Source: JAEYOM01 sp036260935 (lineage in GTDB: Bacteria > Bacillota > Clostridia > Acetivibrionales > DTU013). From it: a stretch of DNA of 64,000 nucleotides. Where the stretch lies: contig DATALQ010000042.1 in NCBI GenBank assembly GCA_036260935.1, positions 43,468-107,467 on the forward strand, read 5' to 3'. The notes beneath the pieces were generated by a model, which worked only from the letters and a program-made list of their open reading frames with translations, ran no database searches and was not told the DNA's origin. Of the stretch, positions 8,698-16,912 are shown piece by piece. The translations under genes and the position numbers were made by a program. Within the stretch, counting starts at the first letter, position 1. The number at the start of each line of letters is the position of its first letter.

Positions 8698-9618
8698 TTA
8701 CATGTTTGCAAATTGTTCTATTAATTGAATTACTACCGGACCGAGCAATACAATAAACAGTGTCGGGAAGATGAATACAACCATTGGCAGCAGCATTTTT
8801 ACCGGTACCTTCATGGCACGTTCCTGAGCCCTTTGCCTGCGCTTCATCCTGATCTGCCCGGCCTGGATCCTCAGTACATTGGCAATACCAACACCGAACT
8901 GGTCTGCCTGTATCACAGAACCGATAAAAGCAGTCAGATCCTGTATGTCGATCCTTTCCGCCATATCTCTGAGAGCGTCCTTTTTCTGCCTTCCTACCTT
9001 AATTTCCTGCAGTACCTTTTCAAATTCGGCTGCCAATGGTCCCGGTTTTTTTTCTACAACCTTCATCAACGCTCCGTCAAAACCAAGGCCGGCTTCAACA
9101 CTGACCGTCAGCAGGTCTATCACGTCCGGAAGTGAATTTAGTATCACCTTTTGTCTGGCCGTGATCACCTTACCAAGCATAAAGCCCGGTAAAACAAAGC
9201 CAAGGGCTACTTCAGCAAAGAGGGACATGACAGTTGCCCCGATATTTGCTTTGGATTCTCTGCATATAAGGAAGGTCAGAGCAGGCAGTCCGATAACAAT
9301 CAATGCCTCAATATTCATCCATGCTTTTACTGTAAGATTCCCCGGATTTCCAGCCTTAACGATTTTTACCTCCATGGAGGATATCAGTTCAGCCGGTGTG
9401 ACTTTTATCATTAACTTGCTGACATTATCAAAAATAGGCTTGAAAATTCTTGCGTACAAGGGGGTATTGAGTTCGTTGTTCACTTCTCCGGTAATCGATT
9501 CCGTTATTCTATCCAGTCGTGAGGATACTGAAAGGCTGTCCCGTTTTATATAGGATATGGTGGAGTAAATCAGGAGAAAGCTTGAAACAAATGACAGCAC
9601 TATTATAATAAAAAGCAT
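8698..9618 (-). CDS. tadC: Tad pilus inner-membrane platform protein TadC
   Basis: A type II secretion system F domain protein, the second of two platform proteins of the Flp/Tad pilus machine. Hydrophobic segments lie near the N-terminus, in the middle (two helices around the LTFLICRES and VMSLFAEVALGFVLPGFMLG stretches) and at the C-terminus; the cytoplasmic T2SSF motifs LPDVIDLLTVSVEAGLGFDGAL and FIGSVIQADQFGVGIANVLR are clear. An upstream TTG (9636) is in frame, but ATG 9618 has the better-spaced site AAGGTGG. It is the last gene of the operon, after tadB. Confidence 0.88.
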   Translation of the reverse strand: MLFIIIVLSFVSSFLLIYSTISYIKRDSLSVSSRLDRITESITGEVNNELNTPLYARIFKPIFDNVSKLMIKVTPAELISSMEVKIVKAGNPGNLTVKAWMNIEALIVIGLPALTFLICRESKANIGATVMSLFAEVALGFVLPGFMLGKVITARQKVILNSLPDVIDLLTVSVEAGLGFDGALMKVVEKKPGPLAAEFEKVLQEIKVGRQKKDALRDMAERIDIQDLTAFIGSVIQADQFGVGIANVLRIQAGQIRMKRRQRAQERAMKVPVKMLLPMVVFIFPTLFIVLLGPVVIQLIEQFANM

Positions 9619-9651
9619 TCCATACACCACCTTCAATGATTCGTATTTTGT

Positions 9652-10626
9652 CTAGATTTCTATTTTCACAACCTTGCGTATCAGCAGGATACCTATCGTC
9701 TCCATAAAAAGCGCAAAGCCGACCATGATCAGTCCCAATGGCCTTGTAAAAAGCAGGCCCATCTGCTTGGGATTGATCAGATAAATCAGAATACAAAGCA
9801 CAAACGGCAGTAGTGAGATGACCAACCCCGAAACCCTGCCCTGTGCGGTAATTGTTTTCAATTCGCCCCTGATCCTGACTCTGTCCCGTATCGTTGCGGT
9901 AATATTGTCCAATACCTCGGAAAGGTTTCCGCCGACCTGCCTTTGTATCATAACGGCAGTGGCCACAAGTTCAAGGTCCTCGCTTGAAACTCTGTTTACC
10001 ATATTTTCAAGGGCCTTTTCAGTATTCAGGCCTAGATTGACTTCCTTTTTCAATATTACGAATTCTTCTGCAATCGGTCCTGTCATCTCCTCAGCCACCA
10101 TATCCACTGTCTGGAAGAAGCTGTATCCGGCCTTCAGGGAATTCGACATCATGGTCAGGGCATCCCCAAGCTGCTCATTCAAAAGCTTGATCCTTTTTTT
10201 GATCCTGCTTTTAACGACAAAAGAAGGAAGTATCCATCCTATTATCCCTGCAACGAGGGCTAACGGCCACATATGAATACCCTCTACCATTATTACGATA
10301 CTTGCAGATACAAAAAAGAGTATCAGGCAGAGCGTCATGTATTCCTCAGATTTTAGAAGGATATGCGCTCTTGACAGATTAGCCTGTACCTTTCCTTTAT
10401 ATTTGTCCAGGAATTTGATCTTGCCGATCTCTCTTGACAGCGAACTGCCTAGACCCATTCCGCTGTCTCTTCTCCTGAATTTCTTCCTGCCCTCTTTTAT
10501 TTCTTCTACATTCGTGTATTTACGAAGCCGCGATAAATAATCATTTTTAGGGACAAAAAGCTTCAGGAGTTGATAGGATAGAAATAAAGCAGATATAAAA
10601 CCCAGTAATGCCAAAAATCCCTTCAT
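9652..10626 (-). CDS. tadB: Tad pilus inner-membrane platform protein TadB
   Basis: A 324-residue type II secretion F domain protein with an N-terminal membrane helix (residues 3-22), a helical pair around 100-140 (MTLCLILFFVSASIVIMVEGI and MWPLALVAGIIGWILP), the T2SSF motif LGDALTMMSNSLKAGYSFFQTVDMVA, and two C-terminal helices. With TadC it forms the rotor-like platform on which the TadA ATPase acts to polymerise Flp pilin. It lies 21 nt after tadA and 33 nt before tadC, so it belongs to the same transcript. Confidence 0.9.
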   Translation of the reverse strand: MKGFLALLGFISALFLSYQLLKLFVPKNDYLSRLRKYTNVEEIKEGRKKFRRRDSGMGLGSSLSREIGKIKFLDKYKGKVQANLSRAHILLKSEEYMTLCLILFFVSASIVIMVEGIHMWPLALVAGIIGWILPSFVVKSRIKKRIKLLNEQLGDALTMMSNSLKAGYSFFQTVDMVAEEMTGPIAEEFVILKKEVNLGLNTEKALENMVNRVSSEDLELVATAVMIQRQVGGNLSEVLDNITATIRDRVRIRGELKTITAQGRVSGLVISLLPFVLCILIYLINPKQMGLLFTRPLGLIMVGFALFMETIGILLIRKVVKIEI

Positions 10627-10647
10627 CCTTTATATCCCCTCTCCCGG

Positions 10648-12015
10648 CTAATGTATAAAAATGTCTGCGGGAAGTATAATACCGGCATCTTCCAGCTTAT
10701 CGGCAAACTTCGGCTTTATTCCGGTCGGTTTTAATGAGCCCATAATATGTCCCTTTTCATCCCTGCCCTGTTGCTTGAAAACAAATATGTCCTGCATGGT
10801 TACCACATCGCCTTCCATACCGGTAATCTCCGTAATATGAGTTATCTTCCTGCTGCCGTCCTTCAGTCTCGACTGCTGTACGATCAGGTCGATTGCAGAC
10901 GATATCTGCTCCCTGATAGCCTTGATCGGCAGCTCCATACCTGCCATCAGCACCATGGTTTCCAGTCGTGAGAGCATATCTCTGGGAGAATTGGCGTGGC
11001 CTGTGGTCAGCGATCCGTCATGTCCGGTATTCATGGCCTGGAGCATGTCCAGTGCTTCCCCGCTTCGGACCTCGCCTACAACGATCCTGTCAGGTCTCAT
11101 ACGAAGTGAATTCCTGACCAGATCCCTTATAGTTACTGCACCTTTACCCTCCACATTCGGCGGCCTTGTCTCCAGTCTGACCACATGCTCCTGTGCCATC
11201 TGCAATTCAGCCGCATCTTCTATGGTAACGATCCTTTCATCCTCGGGAATAAAGGAGGAAATCACGTTCAATGTAGTTGTTTTACCACTTCCGGTACCAC
11301 CGGATACCACAATATTCAGCCTGGCCTCGACACAGGCTTTCAGCAGCATAGCCACCTCTGGCGTTAATGTCCCGAAATTGATCAGATCCTTTACCGTAAA
11401 AGGCTTTTCCGAGAATTTTCTGATCGTGATGGTCGGGCCATTCAGAGCCAGAGGAGGAATGATCACATTCACTCGCGAACCATTCGGAAGCCTCGCATCT
11501 ACCATCGGTGAGCTTTCATCAATCCGCCTTCCAAGCGGTGCGACGATTTTTTCGATCACCTTCATGACATGCTGGTCGTCCTTGAACGTGATATCGCTCA
11601 GAACCAGCCTTCCTTTTTTTTCAAGGTACACCATATCAGGCCCGTTCACCATGATTTCAGAAACCGACGTGTCATGGATAAACTGGTTGATCGGGCCGAA
11701 ACCGATCGTTTCATCAATAATTTCTGTGATAAGTTTCTGTTTATCAAGTTTTGTAATGAAGGTTCCTTCTTCATCAAGAAACTTCTCAACTATGTCCGAT
11801 ATTTCCTTTTCCAGGTTTTCATCATTACCATCCGAATCAATATCCTTAATTGCATTGGTATTGACTCCCTCGATAATCTTTGCATGTATTTTCTCTTTCA
11901 GGCTCTCGAATGGATCGACTTTAGGTGCGACAGCCTTGCGGGTCTTCTGCTGACTGCCCGTATCCACCGCCGCTTCGCCACTCTTTTCTTTTTGTATTCT
12001 CTCCAGTAACGACAT
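10648..12015 (-). CDS. tadA: Tad pilus assembly ATPase TadA/CpaF
   Basis: A 455-residue secretion ATPase of the CpaF branch of the VirB11/PilB superfamily. The N-terminal 60 residues are charged and variable, followed by the all-alpha N-domain (DFINQ-like region FGPINQFIHDTSVSEIMVNGPD), and the ATPase core with Walker A VSGGTGSGKTT, the Asp box IEDAAELQ, the Walker B region MRPDRIVVGEVRSGEALDML and the His box TGHDGSLTTGHANSP. It powers pilin polymerisation at the cytoplasmic face of the membrane. Ribosome site GAGGTGAAGGG. Confidence 0.94.
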   Translation of the reverse strand: MSLLERIQKEKSGEAAVDTGSQQKTRKAVAPKVDPFESLKEKIHAKIIEGVNTNAIKDIDSDGNDENLEKEISDIVEKFLDEEGTFITKLDKQKLITEIIDETIGFGPINQFIHDTSVSEIMVNGPDMVYLEKKGRLVLSDITFKDDQHVMKVIEKIVAPLGRRIDESSPMVDARLPNGSRVNVIIPPLALNGPTITIRKFSEKPFTVKDLINFGTLTPEVAMLLKACVEARLNIVVSGGTGSGKTTTLNVISSFIPEDERIVTIEDAAELQMAQEHVVRLETRPPNVEGKGAVTIRDLVRNSLRMRPDRIVVGEVRSGEALDMLQAMNTGHDGSLTTGHANSPRDMLSRLETMVLMAGMELPIKAIREQISSAIDLIVQQSRLKDGSRKITHITEITGMEGDVVTMQDIFVFKQQGRDEKGHIMGSLKPTGIKPKFADKLEDAGIILPADIFIH

Positions 12016-12032
12016 GGACCCTTCACCTCAAA

Positions 12033-13229
12033 TCAACCGAAAAGTTTCTTGAACGACGGTTTATCCTTGCGCTCGCCTTCCAAATCATTAACCAGCATCT
12101 TGCAGATATCCATAATAGCTTTGGCAACTTTCGTTTCCGTCCTAGTCATGACAAACGGGAAGCCTTTATTGGCAGAAGTTACGACTGTCTGGCTGTCTTC
12201 AGGCACATACGACCAGATCTGCCGTCTGAGTGTGTTTTCAAAGTCCTTGTACTTGATGCCGTATTGTTCCGAGGCTTTATTCAGTACAATACTGATCTTG
12301 TCCGCCGGGTAATGAAGCGTTTCCATTACGTCAATTCCGGCTTTGATGTTTTTAATGGTCGGAAGGTCCAGGGTTGATATCAGGAGTATGCGGTCGGACA
12401 TGTCGAGCGACGTCAGTACTGACTCGTGAAAGCTTGCTGAGGTATCGATGATGATATAATTATAGGATTCTCTCAGTGTGTTGATGATTTTTTCCACATG
12501 ATTCGCGGTAATATACTCCGCATATTCCGGCTTAAGTGGCGCCGGCAGCACTTTCACACCGGAAAAGTGAGTAACGAGATATTCCTCCATCAGATTTTTA
12601 TCTAACTGCGCGAATTCCTTTACAAGATCGCTGATTGTATTCTTTACCGACACATTCAGCATAATGGCTACATCGCCGAACTGGAGGTCCAGGTCGACAA
12701 GCGCGACCTTCTTCTTTGTCGAACGTGCGATCGATACTGCAAGATTTGATGCGATCGTTGTTTTGCCTACGCCTCCCTTTGTGCTGAATACCGTTATCAC
12801 ACGCGATCTCAGAACTTCCTGGTATTTAGGGACTGGAGCCTTTTCCCTCCGCTTTGATTCCATTTCATAAGTATTGATGATTGTGCCAGACAACTCGTCA
12901 CTGTTAAAAGGCTTGCAGAGGAAATCCCTCGCGCCTGCATTCATTGCCTTTCTGACATATTCCGTTTCGCCCTGTACCGACATAATGATTACCGTCGCCT
13001 CAGGTACGCTCAGCGATATCTCCTCTGTCGCCCGGATACCATCGATTACCGGCATATTGATGTCCATCAGGATAATATCCGGTCTGGACTCCCTGGCTAT
13101 AAAAATGGCCTCTTCACCATTTTCGGCCTCTCCTATCACTTCGATCCTTTTTTCAAATGAGAGCAGCTGTTTGATATTGTTCCTGGTTTCAAGCGAGTCA
13201 TCTACAATAACTAATTTAATTTTTTCCAT
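12033..13229 (-). CDS. tadZ: TadZ/CpaE: receiver domain fused to a MinD-type ATPase
   Basis: A 398-residue localisation factor of the Tad pilus. Residues 1-120 form a response-regulator receiver (VDDSLETRNNIKQLL, ILMDINMPVIDG with the phospho-acceptor Asp, CKPF). Residues 140-390 form a ParA/MinD ATPase with the deviant Walker A FSTKGGVGKTTIASNLA and IDTSASFHE. TadZ/CpaE proteins place the pilus machine at a cell site; here the receiver keeps an apparently phosphorylatable Asp, unlike many CpaE proteins whose receiver is degenerate. ATG 13229 is preferred over an in-frame TTG at 13253 because it follows a GGGGGGAT site. Confidence 0.87.
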   Translation of the reverse strand: MEKIKLVIVDDSLETRNNIKQLLSFEKRIEVIGEAENGEEAIFIARESRPDIILMDINMPVIDGIRATEEISLSVPEATVIIMSVQGETEYVRKAMNAGARDFLCKPFNSDELSGTIINTYEMESKRREKAPVPKYQEVLRSRVITVFSTKGGVGKTTIASNLAVSIARSTKKKVALVDLDLQFGDVAIMLNVSVKNTISDLVKEFAQLDKNLMEEYLVTHFSGVKVLPAPLKPEYAEYITANHVEKIINTLRESYNYIIIDTSASFHESVLTSLDMSDRILLISTLDLPTIKNIKAGIDVMETLHYPADKISIVLNKASEQYGIKYKDFENTLRRQIWSYVPEDSQTVVTSANKGFPFVMTRTETKVAKAIMDICKMLVNDLEGERKDKPSFKKLFG

Positions 13230-13253
13230 ATATACTATCCCCCCGATTAGCAA

Positions 13254-14033
13254 TCAATTTGCACTGCTCACATTACCCGATGGTCTGGAATAAACACCCT
13301 TGGTACCTGTCATATCGGACCTCAGAATACCTGGAGTGCTGTCCTGGGAATTATCATCAAGAGGCCTTAAAGCAAGCCTCAGCGTACCATATTCAGAAGC
13401 GAATACAAATTTCTCGACATCCTCCTGCTTTATTGCCAGTGTGACAGTAGCAGGGGGGTCCTTTAATTTCTCAGCCGGCAGTACTACATCCTGCCCAAGT
13501 GCAAGCACCTGTACTCTTTGAAGTATGACTTTGGTTATCCTTGGATAAAACTTTATCGTCTGTCCGTTTTCCTCTTCCTCTTTTTCAAAGCTTGCCACAA
13601 TATCCACAAAATCCCCTGGTCTTATAAGGTTGGCTACATCTATCTGTTCATTGACATTGAAACTGACTGCCCTTGTTCCTTCTGGTATAAAGTAGGAAAG
13701 CGACATGCTTTTTTCGTCGGCAAGTCTTTCTTTTACGATCTGTTCACCCGATATAATACTCTCGAGCGTGCGCTTTCCTGTTATTTCATTAATATCGGTC
13801 ACTGCGCTTGCATTCAGAAGCTGCCTGGCAATCTGTACCTGTTTCACATCCGCCGCAGTGATTTCCGTACGCGCGGGGATCGTCCTTGCGGCGATGTAAA
13901 CAGTTGCATAGTCTATTTTAGGCGCTGCTGTAGTTTTGCTGTCAATTCCTGAAATATAGGAATATATAAGTACAGCGGTTATCAATGCAAAAACAATGGC
14001 GATTATGATAATTTTTTTATTAGCCTTTTCCAT
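13254..14033 (-). CDS. cpaB: Flp pilus assembly protein CpaB/RcpC
   Basis: A 259-residue protein with an N-terminal membrane helix (residues 6-27) and a SAF domain beginning YIAARTIPARTEITAADVKQVQI, then the CpaB C-terminal region around FNVNEQIDVANLIRPGDFVDIVASF. In other bacteria it associates with the cell envelope part of the Tad machine. In a single-membrane organism without secretin it probably acts at the outer face of the membrane or wall. It ends immediately before tadZ and starts with a GGAGG site. Confidence 0.88.
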   Translation of the reverse strand: MEKANKKIIIIAIVFALITAVLIYSYISGIDSKTTAAPKIDYATVYIAARTIPARTEITAADVKQVQIARQLLNASAVTDINEITGKRTLESIISGEQIVKERLADEKSMSLSYFIPEGTRAVSFNVNEQIDVANLIRPGDFVDIVASFEKEEEENGQTIKFYPRITKVILQRVQVLALGQDVVLPAEKLKDPPATVTLAIKQEDVEKFVFASEYGTLRLALRPLDDNSQDSTPGILRSDMTGTKGVYSRPSGNVSSAN

Positions 14034-14046
14034 ATAATCCTCCGGT

Positions 14047-14454
14047 TTACTCGCAACGCATGGTTGTGCTGGTTTTCAAATCAAACGGCCCTGGAATAAC
14101 AGCTGCAATGACCGGTGTGATCATACTGTACTGATATTTTACGGTTACCGTTACCGGTGTACCGGATGCTCTTCCTGTAGCCTCATCCGGAGTGATCGTT
14201 ATCGTCAGTTTTGCGGGGTCCAGCGATGCTGCTGCATTCCCGGCTGCAGCCGTGATCTGGGCATCTGTACTGCCGATCGCAGCAGTTCTTGCCCCTTCCC
14301 GTGAGGCATTACTTACTACCATATAATTATTGAAAAGCAACCCGAAATCAATAATACCTAGCAGCAGGAGAAGTATTACAGGCAGCATTAGGGCAGTCTC
14401 AACCAAGGACTGTCCCTTCTGAGTTTTATGGTTTTTACACAACATAGACAACAC
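14047..14454 (-). CDS. tadE: TadE-like pseudopilin
   Basis: A 135-residue minor pilin-like protein. The N-terminal basic leader ends in KTQKGQSLVETALMLPVILLLLLGIIDFG, the hallmark TadE segment with a Gly-Gln cleavage site, a Glu at position 5 of the mature helix and a long hydrophobic stretch. The rest is a threonine-rich beta domain. TadE is processed by a prepilin peptidase and needed for Tad pilus formation. It lies between the pilin gene and cpaB, separated from the pilin by a strong hairpin. Only one TadE/F-type gene is present here. Confidence 0.87.
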   Translation of the reverse strand: MLSMLCKNHKTQKGQSLVETALMLPVILLLLLGIIDFGLLFNNYMVVSNASREGARTAAIGSTDAQITAAAGNAAASLDPAKLTITITPDEATGRASGTPVTVTVKYQYSMITPVIAAVIPGPFDLKTSTTMRCE

Positions 14455-14501
14455 CTCCTGTGCTTTGAGAAACTTGCCAGTTCATGGCATCTCTATAAAA
14501 T

Positions 14502-14527
14502 TACCCTATCTGCTGCCAGATAGGGTA
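14502..14527 (-). terminator. hairpin between the Flp pilin gene and tadE
   Basis: A stem of 11 bp, TACCCTATCTG paired with its complement around a 3-4 nt loop, sits 28 nt after the pilin stop and is followed on the minus strand by ATTTTA. It is either a leaky terminator or a stabilising 3' end, either of which would give more pilin message than message for the downstream machinery. Confidence 0.6.
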
Positions 14528-14554
14528 CTTTTACAGAGATAATCGTGTAACTAA

Positions 14555-14746
14555 TCAGGTAGGGGTATTACCTGTGATGATTGCTGCGATTTTGCTGAAC
14601 AGGTTTCTGAGCGGAGTATTTAAAAACGTGAGTGCAGCTATAAGAATGACTGCGATGATGCCTATGATCAGGCCATACTCCACCATGCCCTGACCTTTCT
14701 TATTGGGGAATCTTGTCTTCAGATAAGTAATCATGGAATTTAACAT
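14555..14746 (-). CDS. flp: Flp major pilin
   Basis: A 63-residue class IVb prepilin. The leader ends at Gly18, followed by QGMVEYGLIIGIIAVILIAAL; the mature chain thus has Glu at position 5 and the adjacent Tyr typical of Flp pilins, then a single hydrophobic helix and a short hydrophilic tail ending TGNTPT. It is the structural subunit polymerised by TadA/B/C. First gene of the Tad operon proper, 206 nt downstream of the degU stop. Confidence 0.9.
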   Translation of the reverse strand: MLNSMITYLKTRFPNKKGQGMVEYGLIIGIIAVILIAALTFLNTPLRNLFSKIAAIITGNTPT

Positions 14747-14878
14747 TTAACTACGCCACCTTTCAAATTTTATAATCAGTTCAAAAGTTTTATTTTCCCT
14801 TCATTGTCTCTATTATAAAACGGCGTGTCTTTGTTATCCATCCGCCATGCGCCCCCATTTTATTGATGATTTAGACCT

Positions 14879-14917
14879 AAAAAAGGCCCCCGGTAAATAA
14901 CATCCGTAGGGCCTAAT
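14879..14917 (-). terminator. Rho-independent terminator after the DegU-like gene
   Basis: On the minus strand TAGGCCC pairs with GGGCCT around a 19-nt loop, and a T run follows. It is placed 36 nt after the degU stop, separating the two-component operon from the pilin operon. The remaining gene-free DNA here (14747-14952) should hold the pilin promoter, which I could not define. Confidence 0.75.
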
Positions 14918-14952
14918 ATATTTGAGACTATTGAACTATGGCCGGGTCTTTC

Positions 14953-15606
14953 TCAGCTCTTTATGTTGTGTTTGAAGGCATAGATAGCAGCCTGGGTCCT
15001 GTCTGAGACGTTCAGCTTTCTGAATATGTTCGATACGTGGTTCTTGACCGTCTTCTCGCTTATATAAAGCTGTTTTGCTATTTCCTTGTTGATCATGCCT
15101 TCCGCTATAAGCTTCAGTACTTCGATCTCACGCTCTGTCAGGTCATTATCCTCATGCTTTTCCCTGTCATGCATTGTGACCCTGTTGAATTCTTTGACGA
15201 GTTCGGACGTCATATTGGGCTGTATGTAGGACTGTCCCGAATAGACGTTTCTGATGGCTTCTATCAGAACGGTCGGTTCCGCATCCTTCAGGACATAACC
15301 TTCCGCACCCATTTGAAGTGTTTTAAAAAGATATTCGCGATCGTCATTTACGGTCAGTACTATTATCTTACAGGGCAGCCTTTCCTGCCTTATTTCCTGT
15401 ATGGCCTGCAGACCGGTAACGCCCGGCATGTTTATATCCATCAGGATGACGTCGGGCTTGTGACTCCTGGCAAACTGGACTGCTTCGTTTCCATTGGACG
15501 CCTGAGCTATGACACTGATATCGTTCTCGAGTTCCAGAATTTGTTTCAGTCCCTGCCTGATCAGCGGATGATCATCGGCTATCAGGACATTAATCTTTCT
15601 TCCCAT
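14953..15606 (-). CDS. degU: DegU-like response regulator (NarL/LuxR type)
   Basis: A 217-residue regulator with a receiver domain (INVLIADDHPLIRQGLKQIL, VILMDINMPGVTG with the acceptor Asp) and a C-terminal LuxR-type helix-turn-helix (LTEREIEVLKLIAEGMINKEIAKQLYIS). The downstream ATG at 15606 is chosen over 15621 because the latter would contain the GAGGAGG ribosome site itself. It overlaps the kinase gene by 17 nt. DegU pairs with DegS to control motility, secretion and biofilm genes; directly upstream of a Tad operon it may control pili. Confidence 0.88.
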   Translation of the reverse strand: MGRKINVLIADDHPLIRQGLKQILELENDISVIAQASNGNEAVQFARSHKPDVILMDINMPGVTGLQAIQEIRQERLPCKIIVLTVNDDREYLFKTLQMGAEGYVLKDAEPTVLIEAIRNVYSGQSYIQPNMTSELVKEFNRVTMHDREKHEDNDLTEREIEVLKLIAEGMINKEIAKQLYISEKTVKNHVSNIFRKLNVSDRTQAAIYAFKHNIKS

Positions 15607-16774
15607 CTGTGACCTCCTCATCTTGTGTAAAAGGTATTGCTATATTCAGCCGGGTGCCTCTGCCCGGTTCAGAGCTGATTACCATGTCTCCGCCCAGGAG
15701 TTCGACCCTTTCCCTCATGCTGACCAGCCCGAAGCCGCTTGAAATGTCTTCGTTGTGCTCCTTGAGCTTTTCTGTGTCAAAACCCTGTCCGTCGTCTATT
15801 ATAAACAGCTTGAGTTCAGAACCCATAAATTCTATATGTACGGAAATGTTATTGGCCTTTGCATGCTTTACTACATTAGTCATCGCTTCCTGGACTATTC
15901 TGAAAACTGTAAGCGATATGACCGACTTGAGTTCCGGCTGCACACCTCTGGTCTGGAAAAGGACTGCTATGCCCGTTTCCTCCTGAAAAGTCAGAACATA
16001 TCTTTGCAATGTCGGTACCAACCCCAGATCGTCAAGCGACATCGGTCTGAGATTGTAAATTATCTTTCTGACGTCCTGCAAACTGTCTCTTACGATCTTT
16101 TTCAGGTTTCTAAGCTCCTCCCGCGTCTTTTCAAGGTCAACGTCTATCATCCTCTCGCAGATCTCTGCCTTAAGTACGACATTTGAAAGGAGCTGTGCCG
16201 GGCCGTCATGTATATCGCGGGCAACACGCTGGCGCTCTTCCTCCTGCGCTTTAATAATCTTGAGGCCAAACATCTGCCTGTGCTGCAGGTCATCCAGCTG
16301 CAGGCTGACCTCCTGGAGATCGCCCGTCAGATAGCCTAAAGCGGCGCCTACCTGAGTTATCAGGTTGTCTGCCTTCTGTACAATCTTAAGAGAATCCTTT
16401 ATCCTGATTTCCAGCTCATTGCGGCGTCTGATCAGGAATTGCTCCATCTCACGTTTCACAGCAAGCTCTACGCGTAAGTTATCGGCTTTTTCATAAGCTT
16501 CCTTAAGCTCATCCTGAGAATAATTTGAAAAGTTTTTATTGATGAGCATCAACTTACGCTTACTATCCTTGAGCGCGACCTCAAGTACTTCTACTTCGCT
16601 TATGAGCTGGCTGACCTGCTGCTTCAGTGATGTCAGTTCCTCTTCGAGCCTTCTGCATTCCCTTCTGGAACTGTCGGCGATATCATATATTTCCGTTTTA
16701 CTGTTGTTTATTGCTTCTATGGTTTTCTTTATAATCTTGTCGAGCTGAGCTACGTCTATTTTGTGGCCGGCCAT
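15590..16774 (-). CDS. degS: DegS-like sensor histidine kinase
   Basis: A 394-residue soluble kinase without membrane helices. Residues 1-180 are a long coiled coil as in DegS. The HisKA_3 dimerisation motif EERQRVARDIHDGPAQLLSNV carries the phospho-acceptor His; the ATPase domain has AMTNVVKHAKANNISV (N box) and IIDDGQGFD and GFGLVSMRERVELLGG (G boxes). It phosphorylates the adjacent DegU-like regulator, with which it overlaps. The input signal is not evident; DegS proteins respond in the cytoplasm. Confidence 0.9.
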   Translation of the reverse strand: MAGHKIDVAQLDKIIKKTIEAINNSKTEIYDIADSSRRECRRLEEELTSLKQQVSQLISEVEVLEVALKDSKRKLMLINKNFSNYSQDELKEAYEKADNLRVELAVKREMEQFLIRRRNELEIRIKDSLKIVQKADNLITQVGAALGYLTGDLQEVSLQLDDLQHRQMFGLKIIKAQEEERQRVARDIHDGPAQLLSNVVLKAEICERMIDVDLEKTREELRNLKKIVRDSLQDVRKIIYNLRPMSLDDLGLVPTLQRYVLTFQEETGIAVLFQTRGVQPELKSVISLTVFRIVQEAMTNVVKHAKANNISVHIEFMGSELKLFIIDDGQGFDTEKLKEHNEDISSGFGLVSMRERVELLGGDMVISSEPGRGTRLNIAIPFTQDEEVTDGKKD

Positions 16775-16912
16775 ATGATCACCCGCTTATTCCAAAAATA
16801 CGCTTCTTCTACATGATATATATTTATTCTACATTAATTTCAGATAATCCTTTGAATATTCGACTAAAAATCCGATTTTAAGTTTACCTGTTGGAATAAA
16901 TGGAGAAAGGCG

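Noticed and set aside
8450..8700. SAM or other riboswitch upstream of the homocysteine methyltransferase
   Set aside because: The leader contains only the family 2 repeat; the same sequence occurs before apgM, which is unrelated to methionine, so a SAM riboswitch is unlikely.
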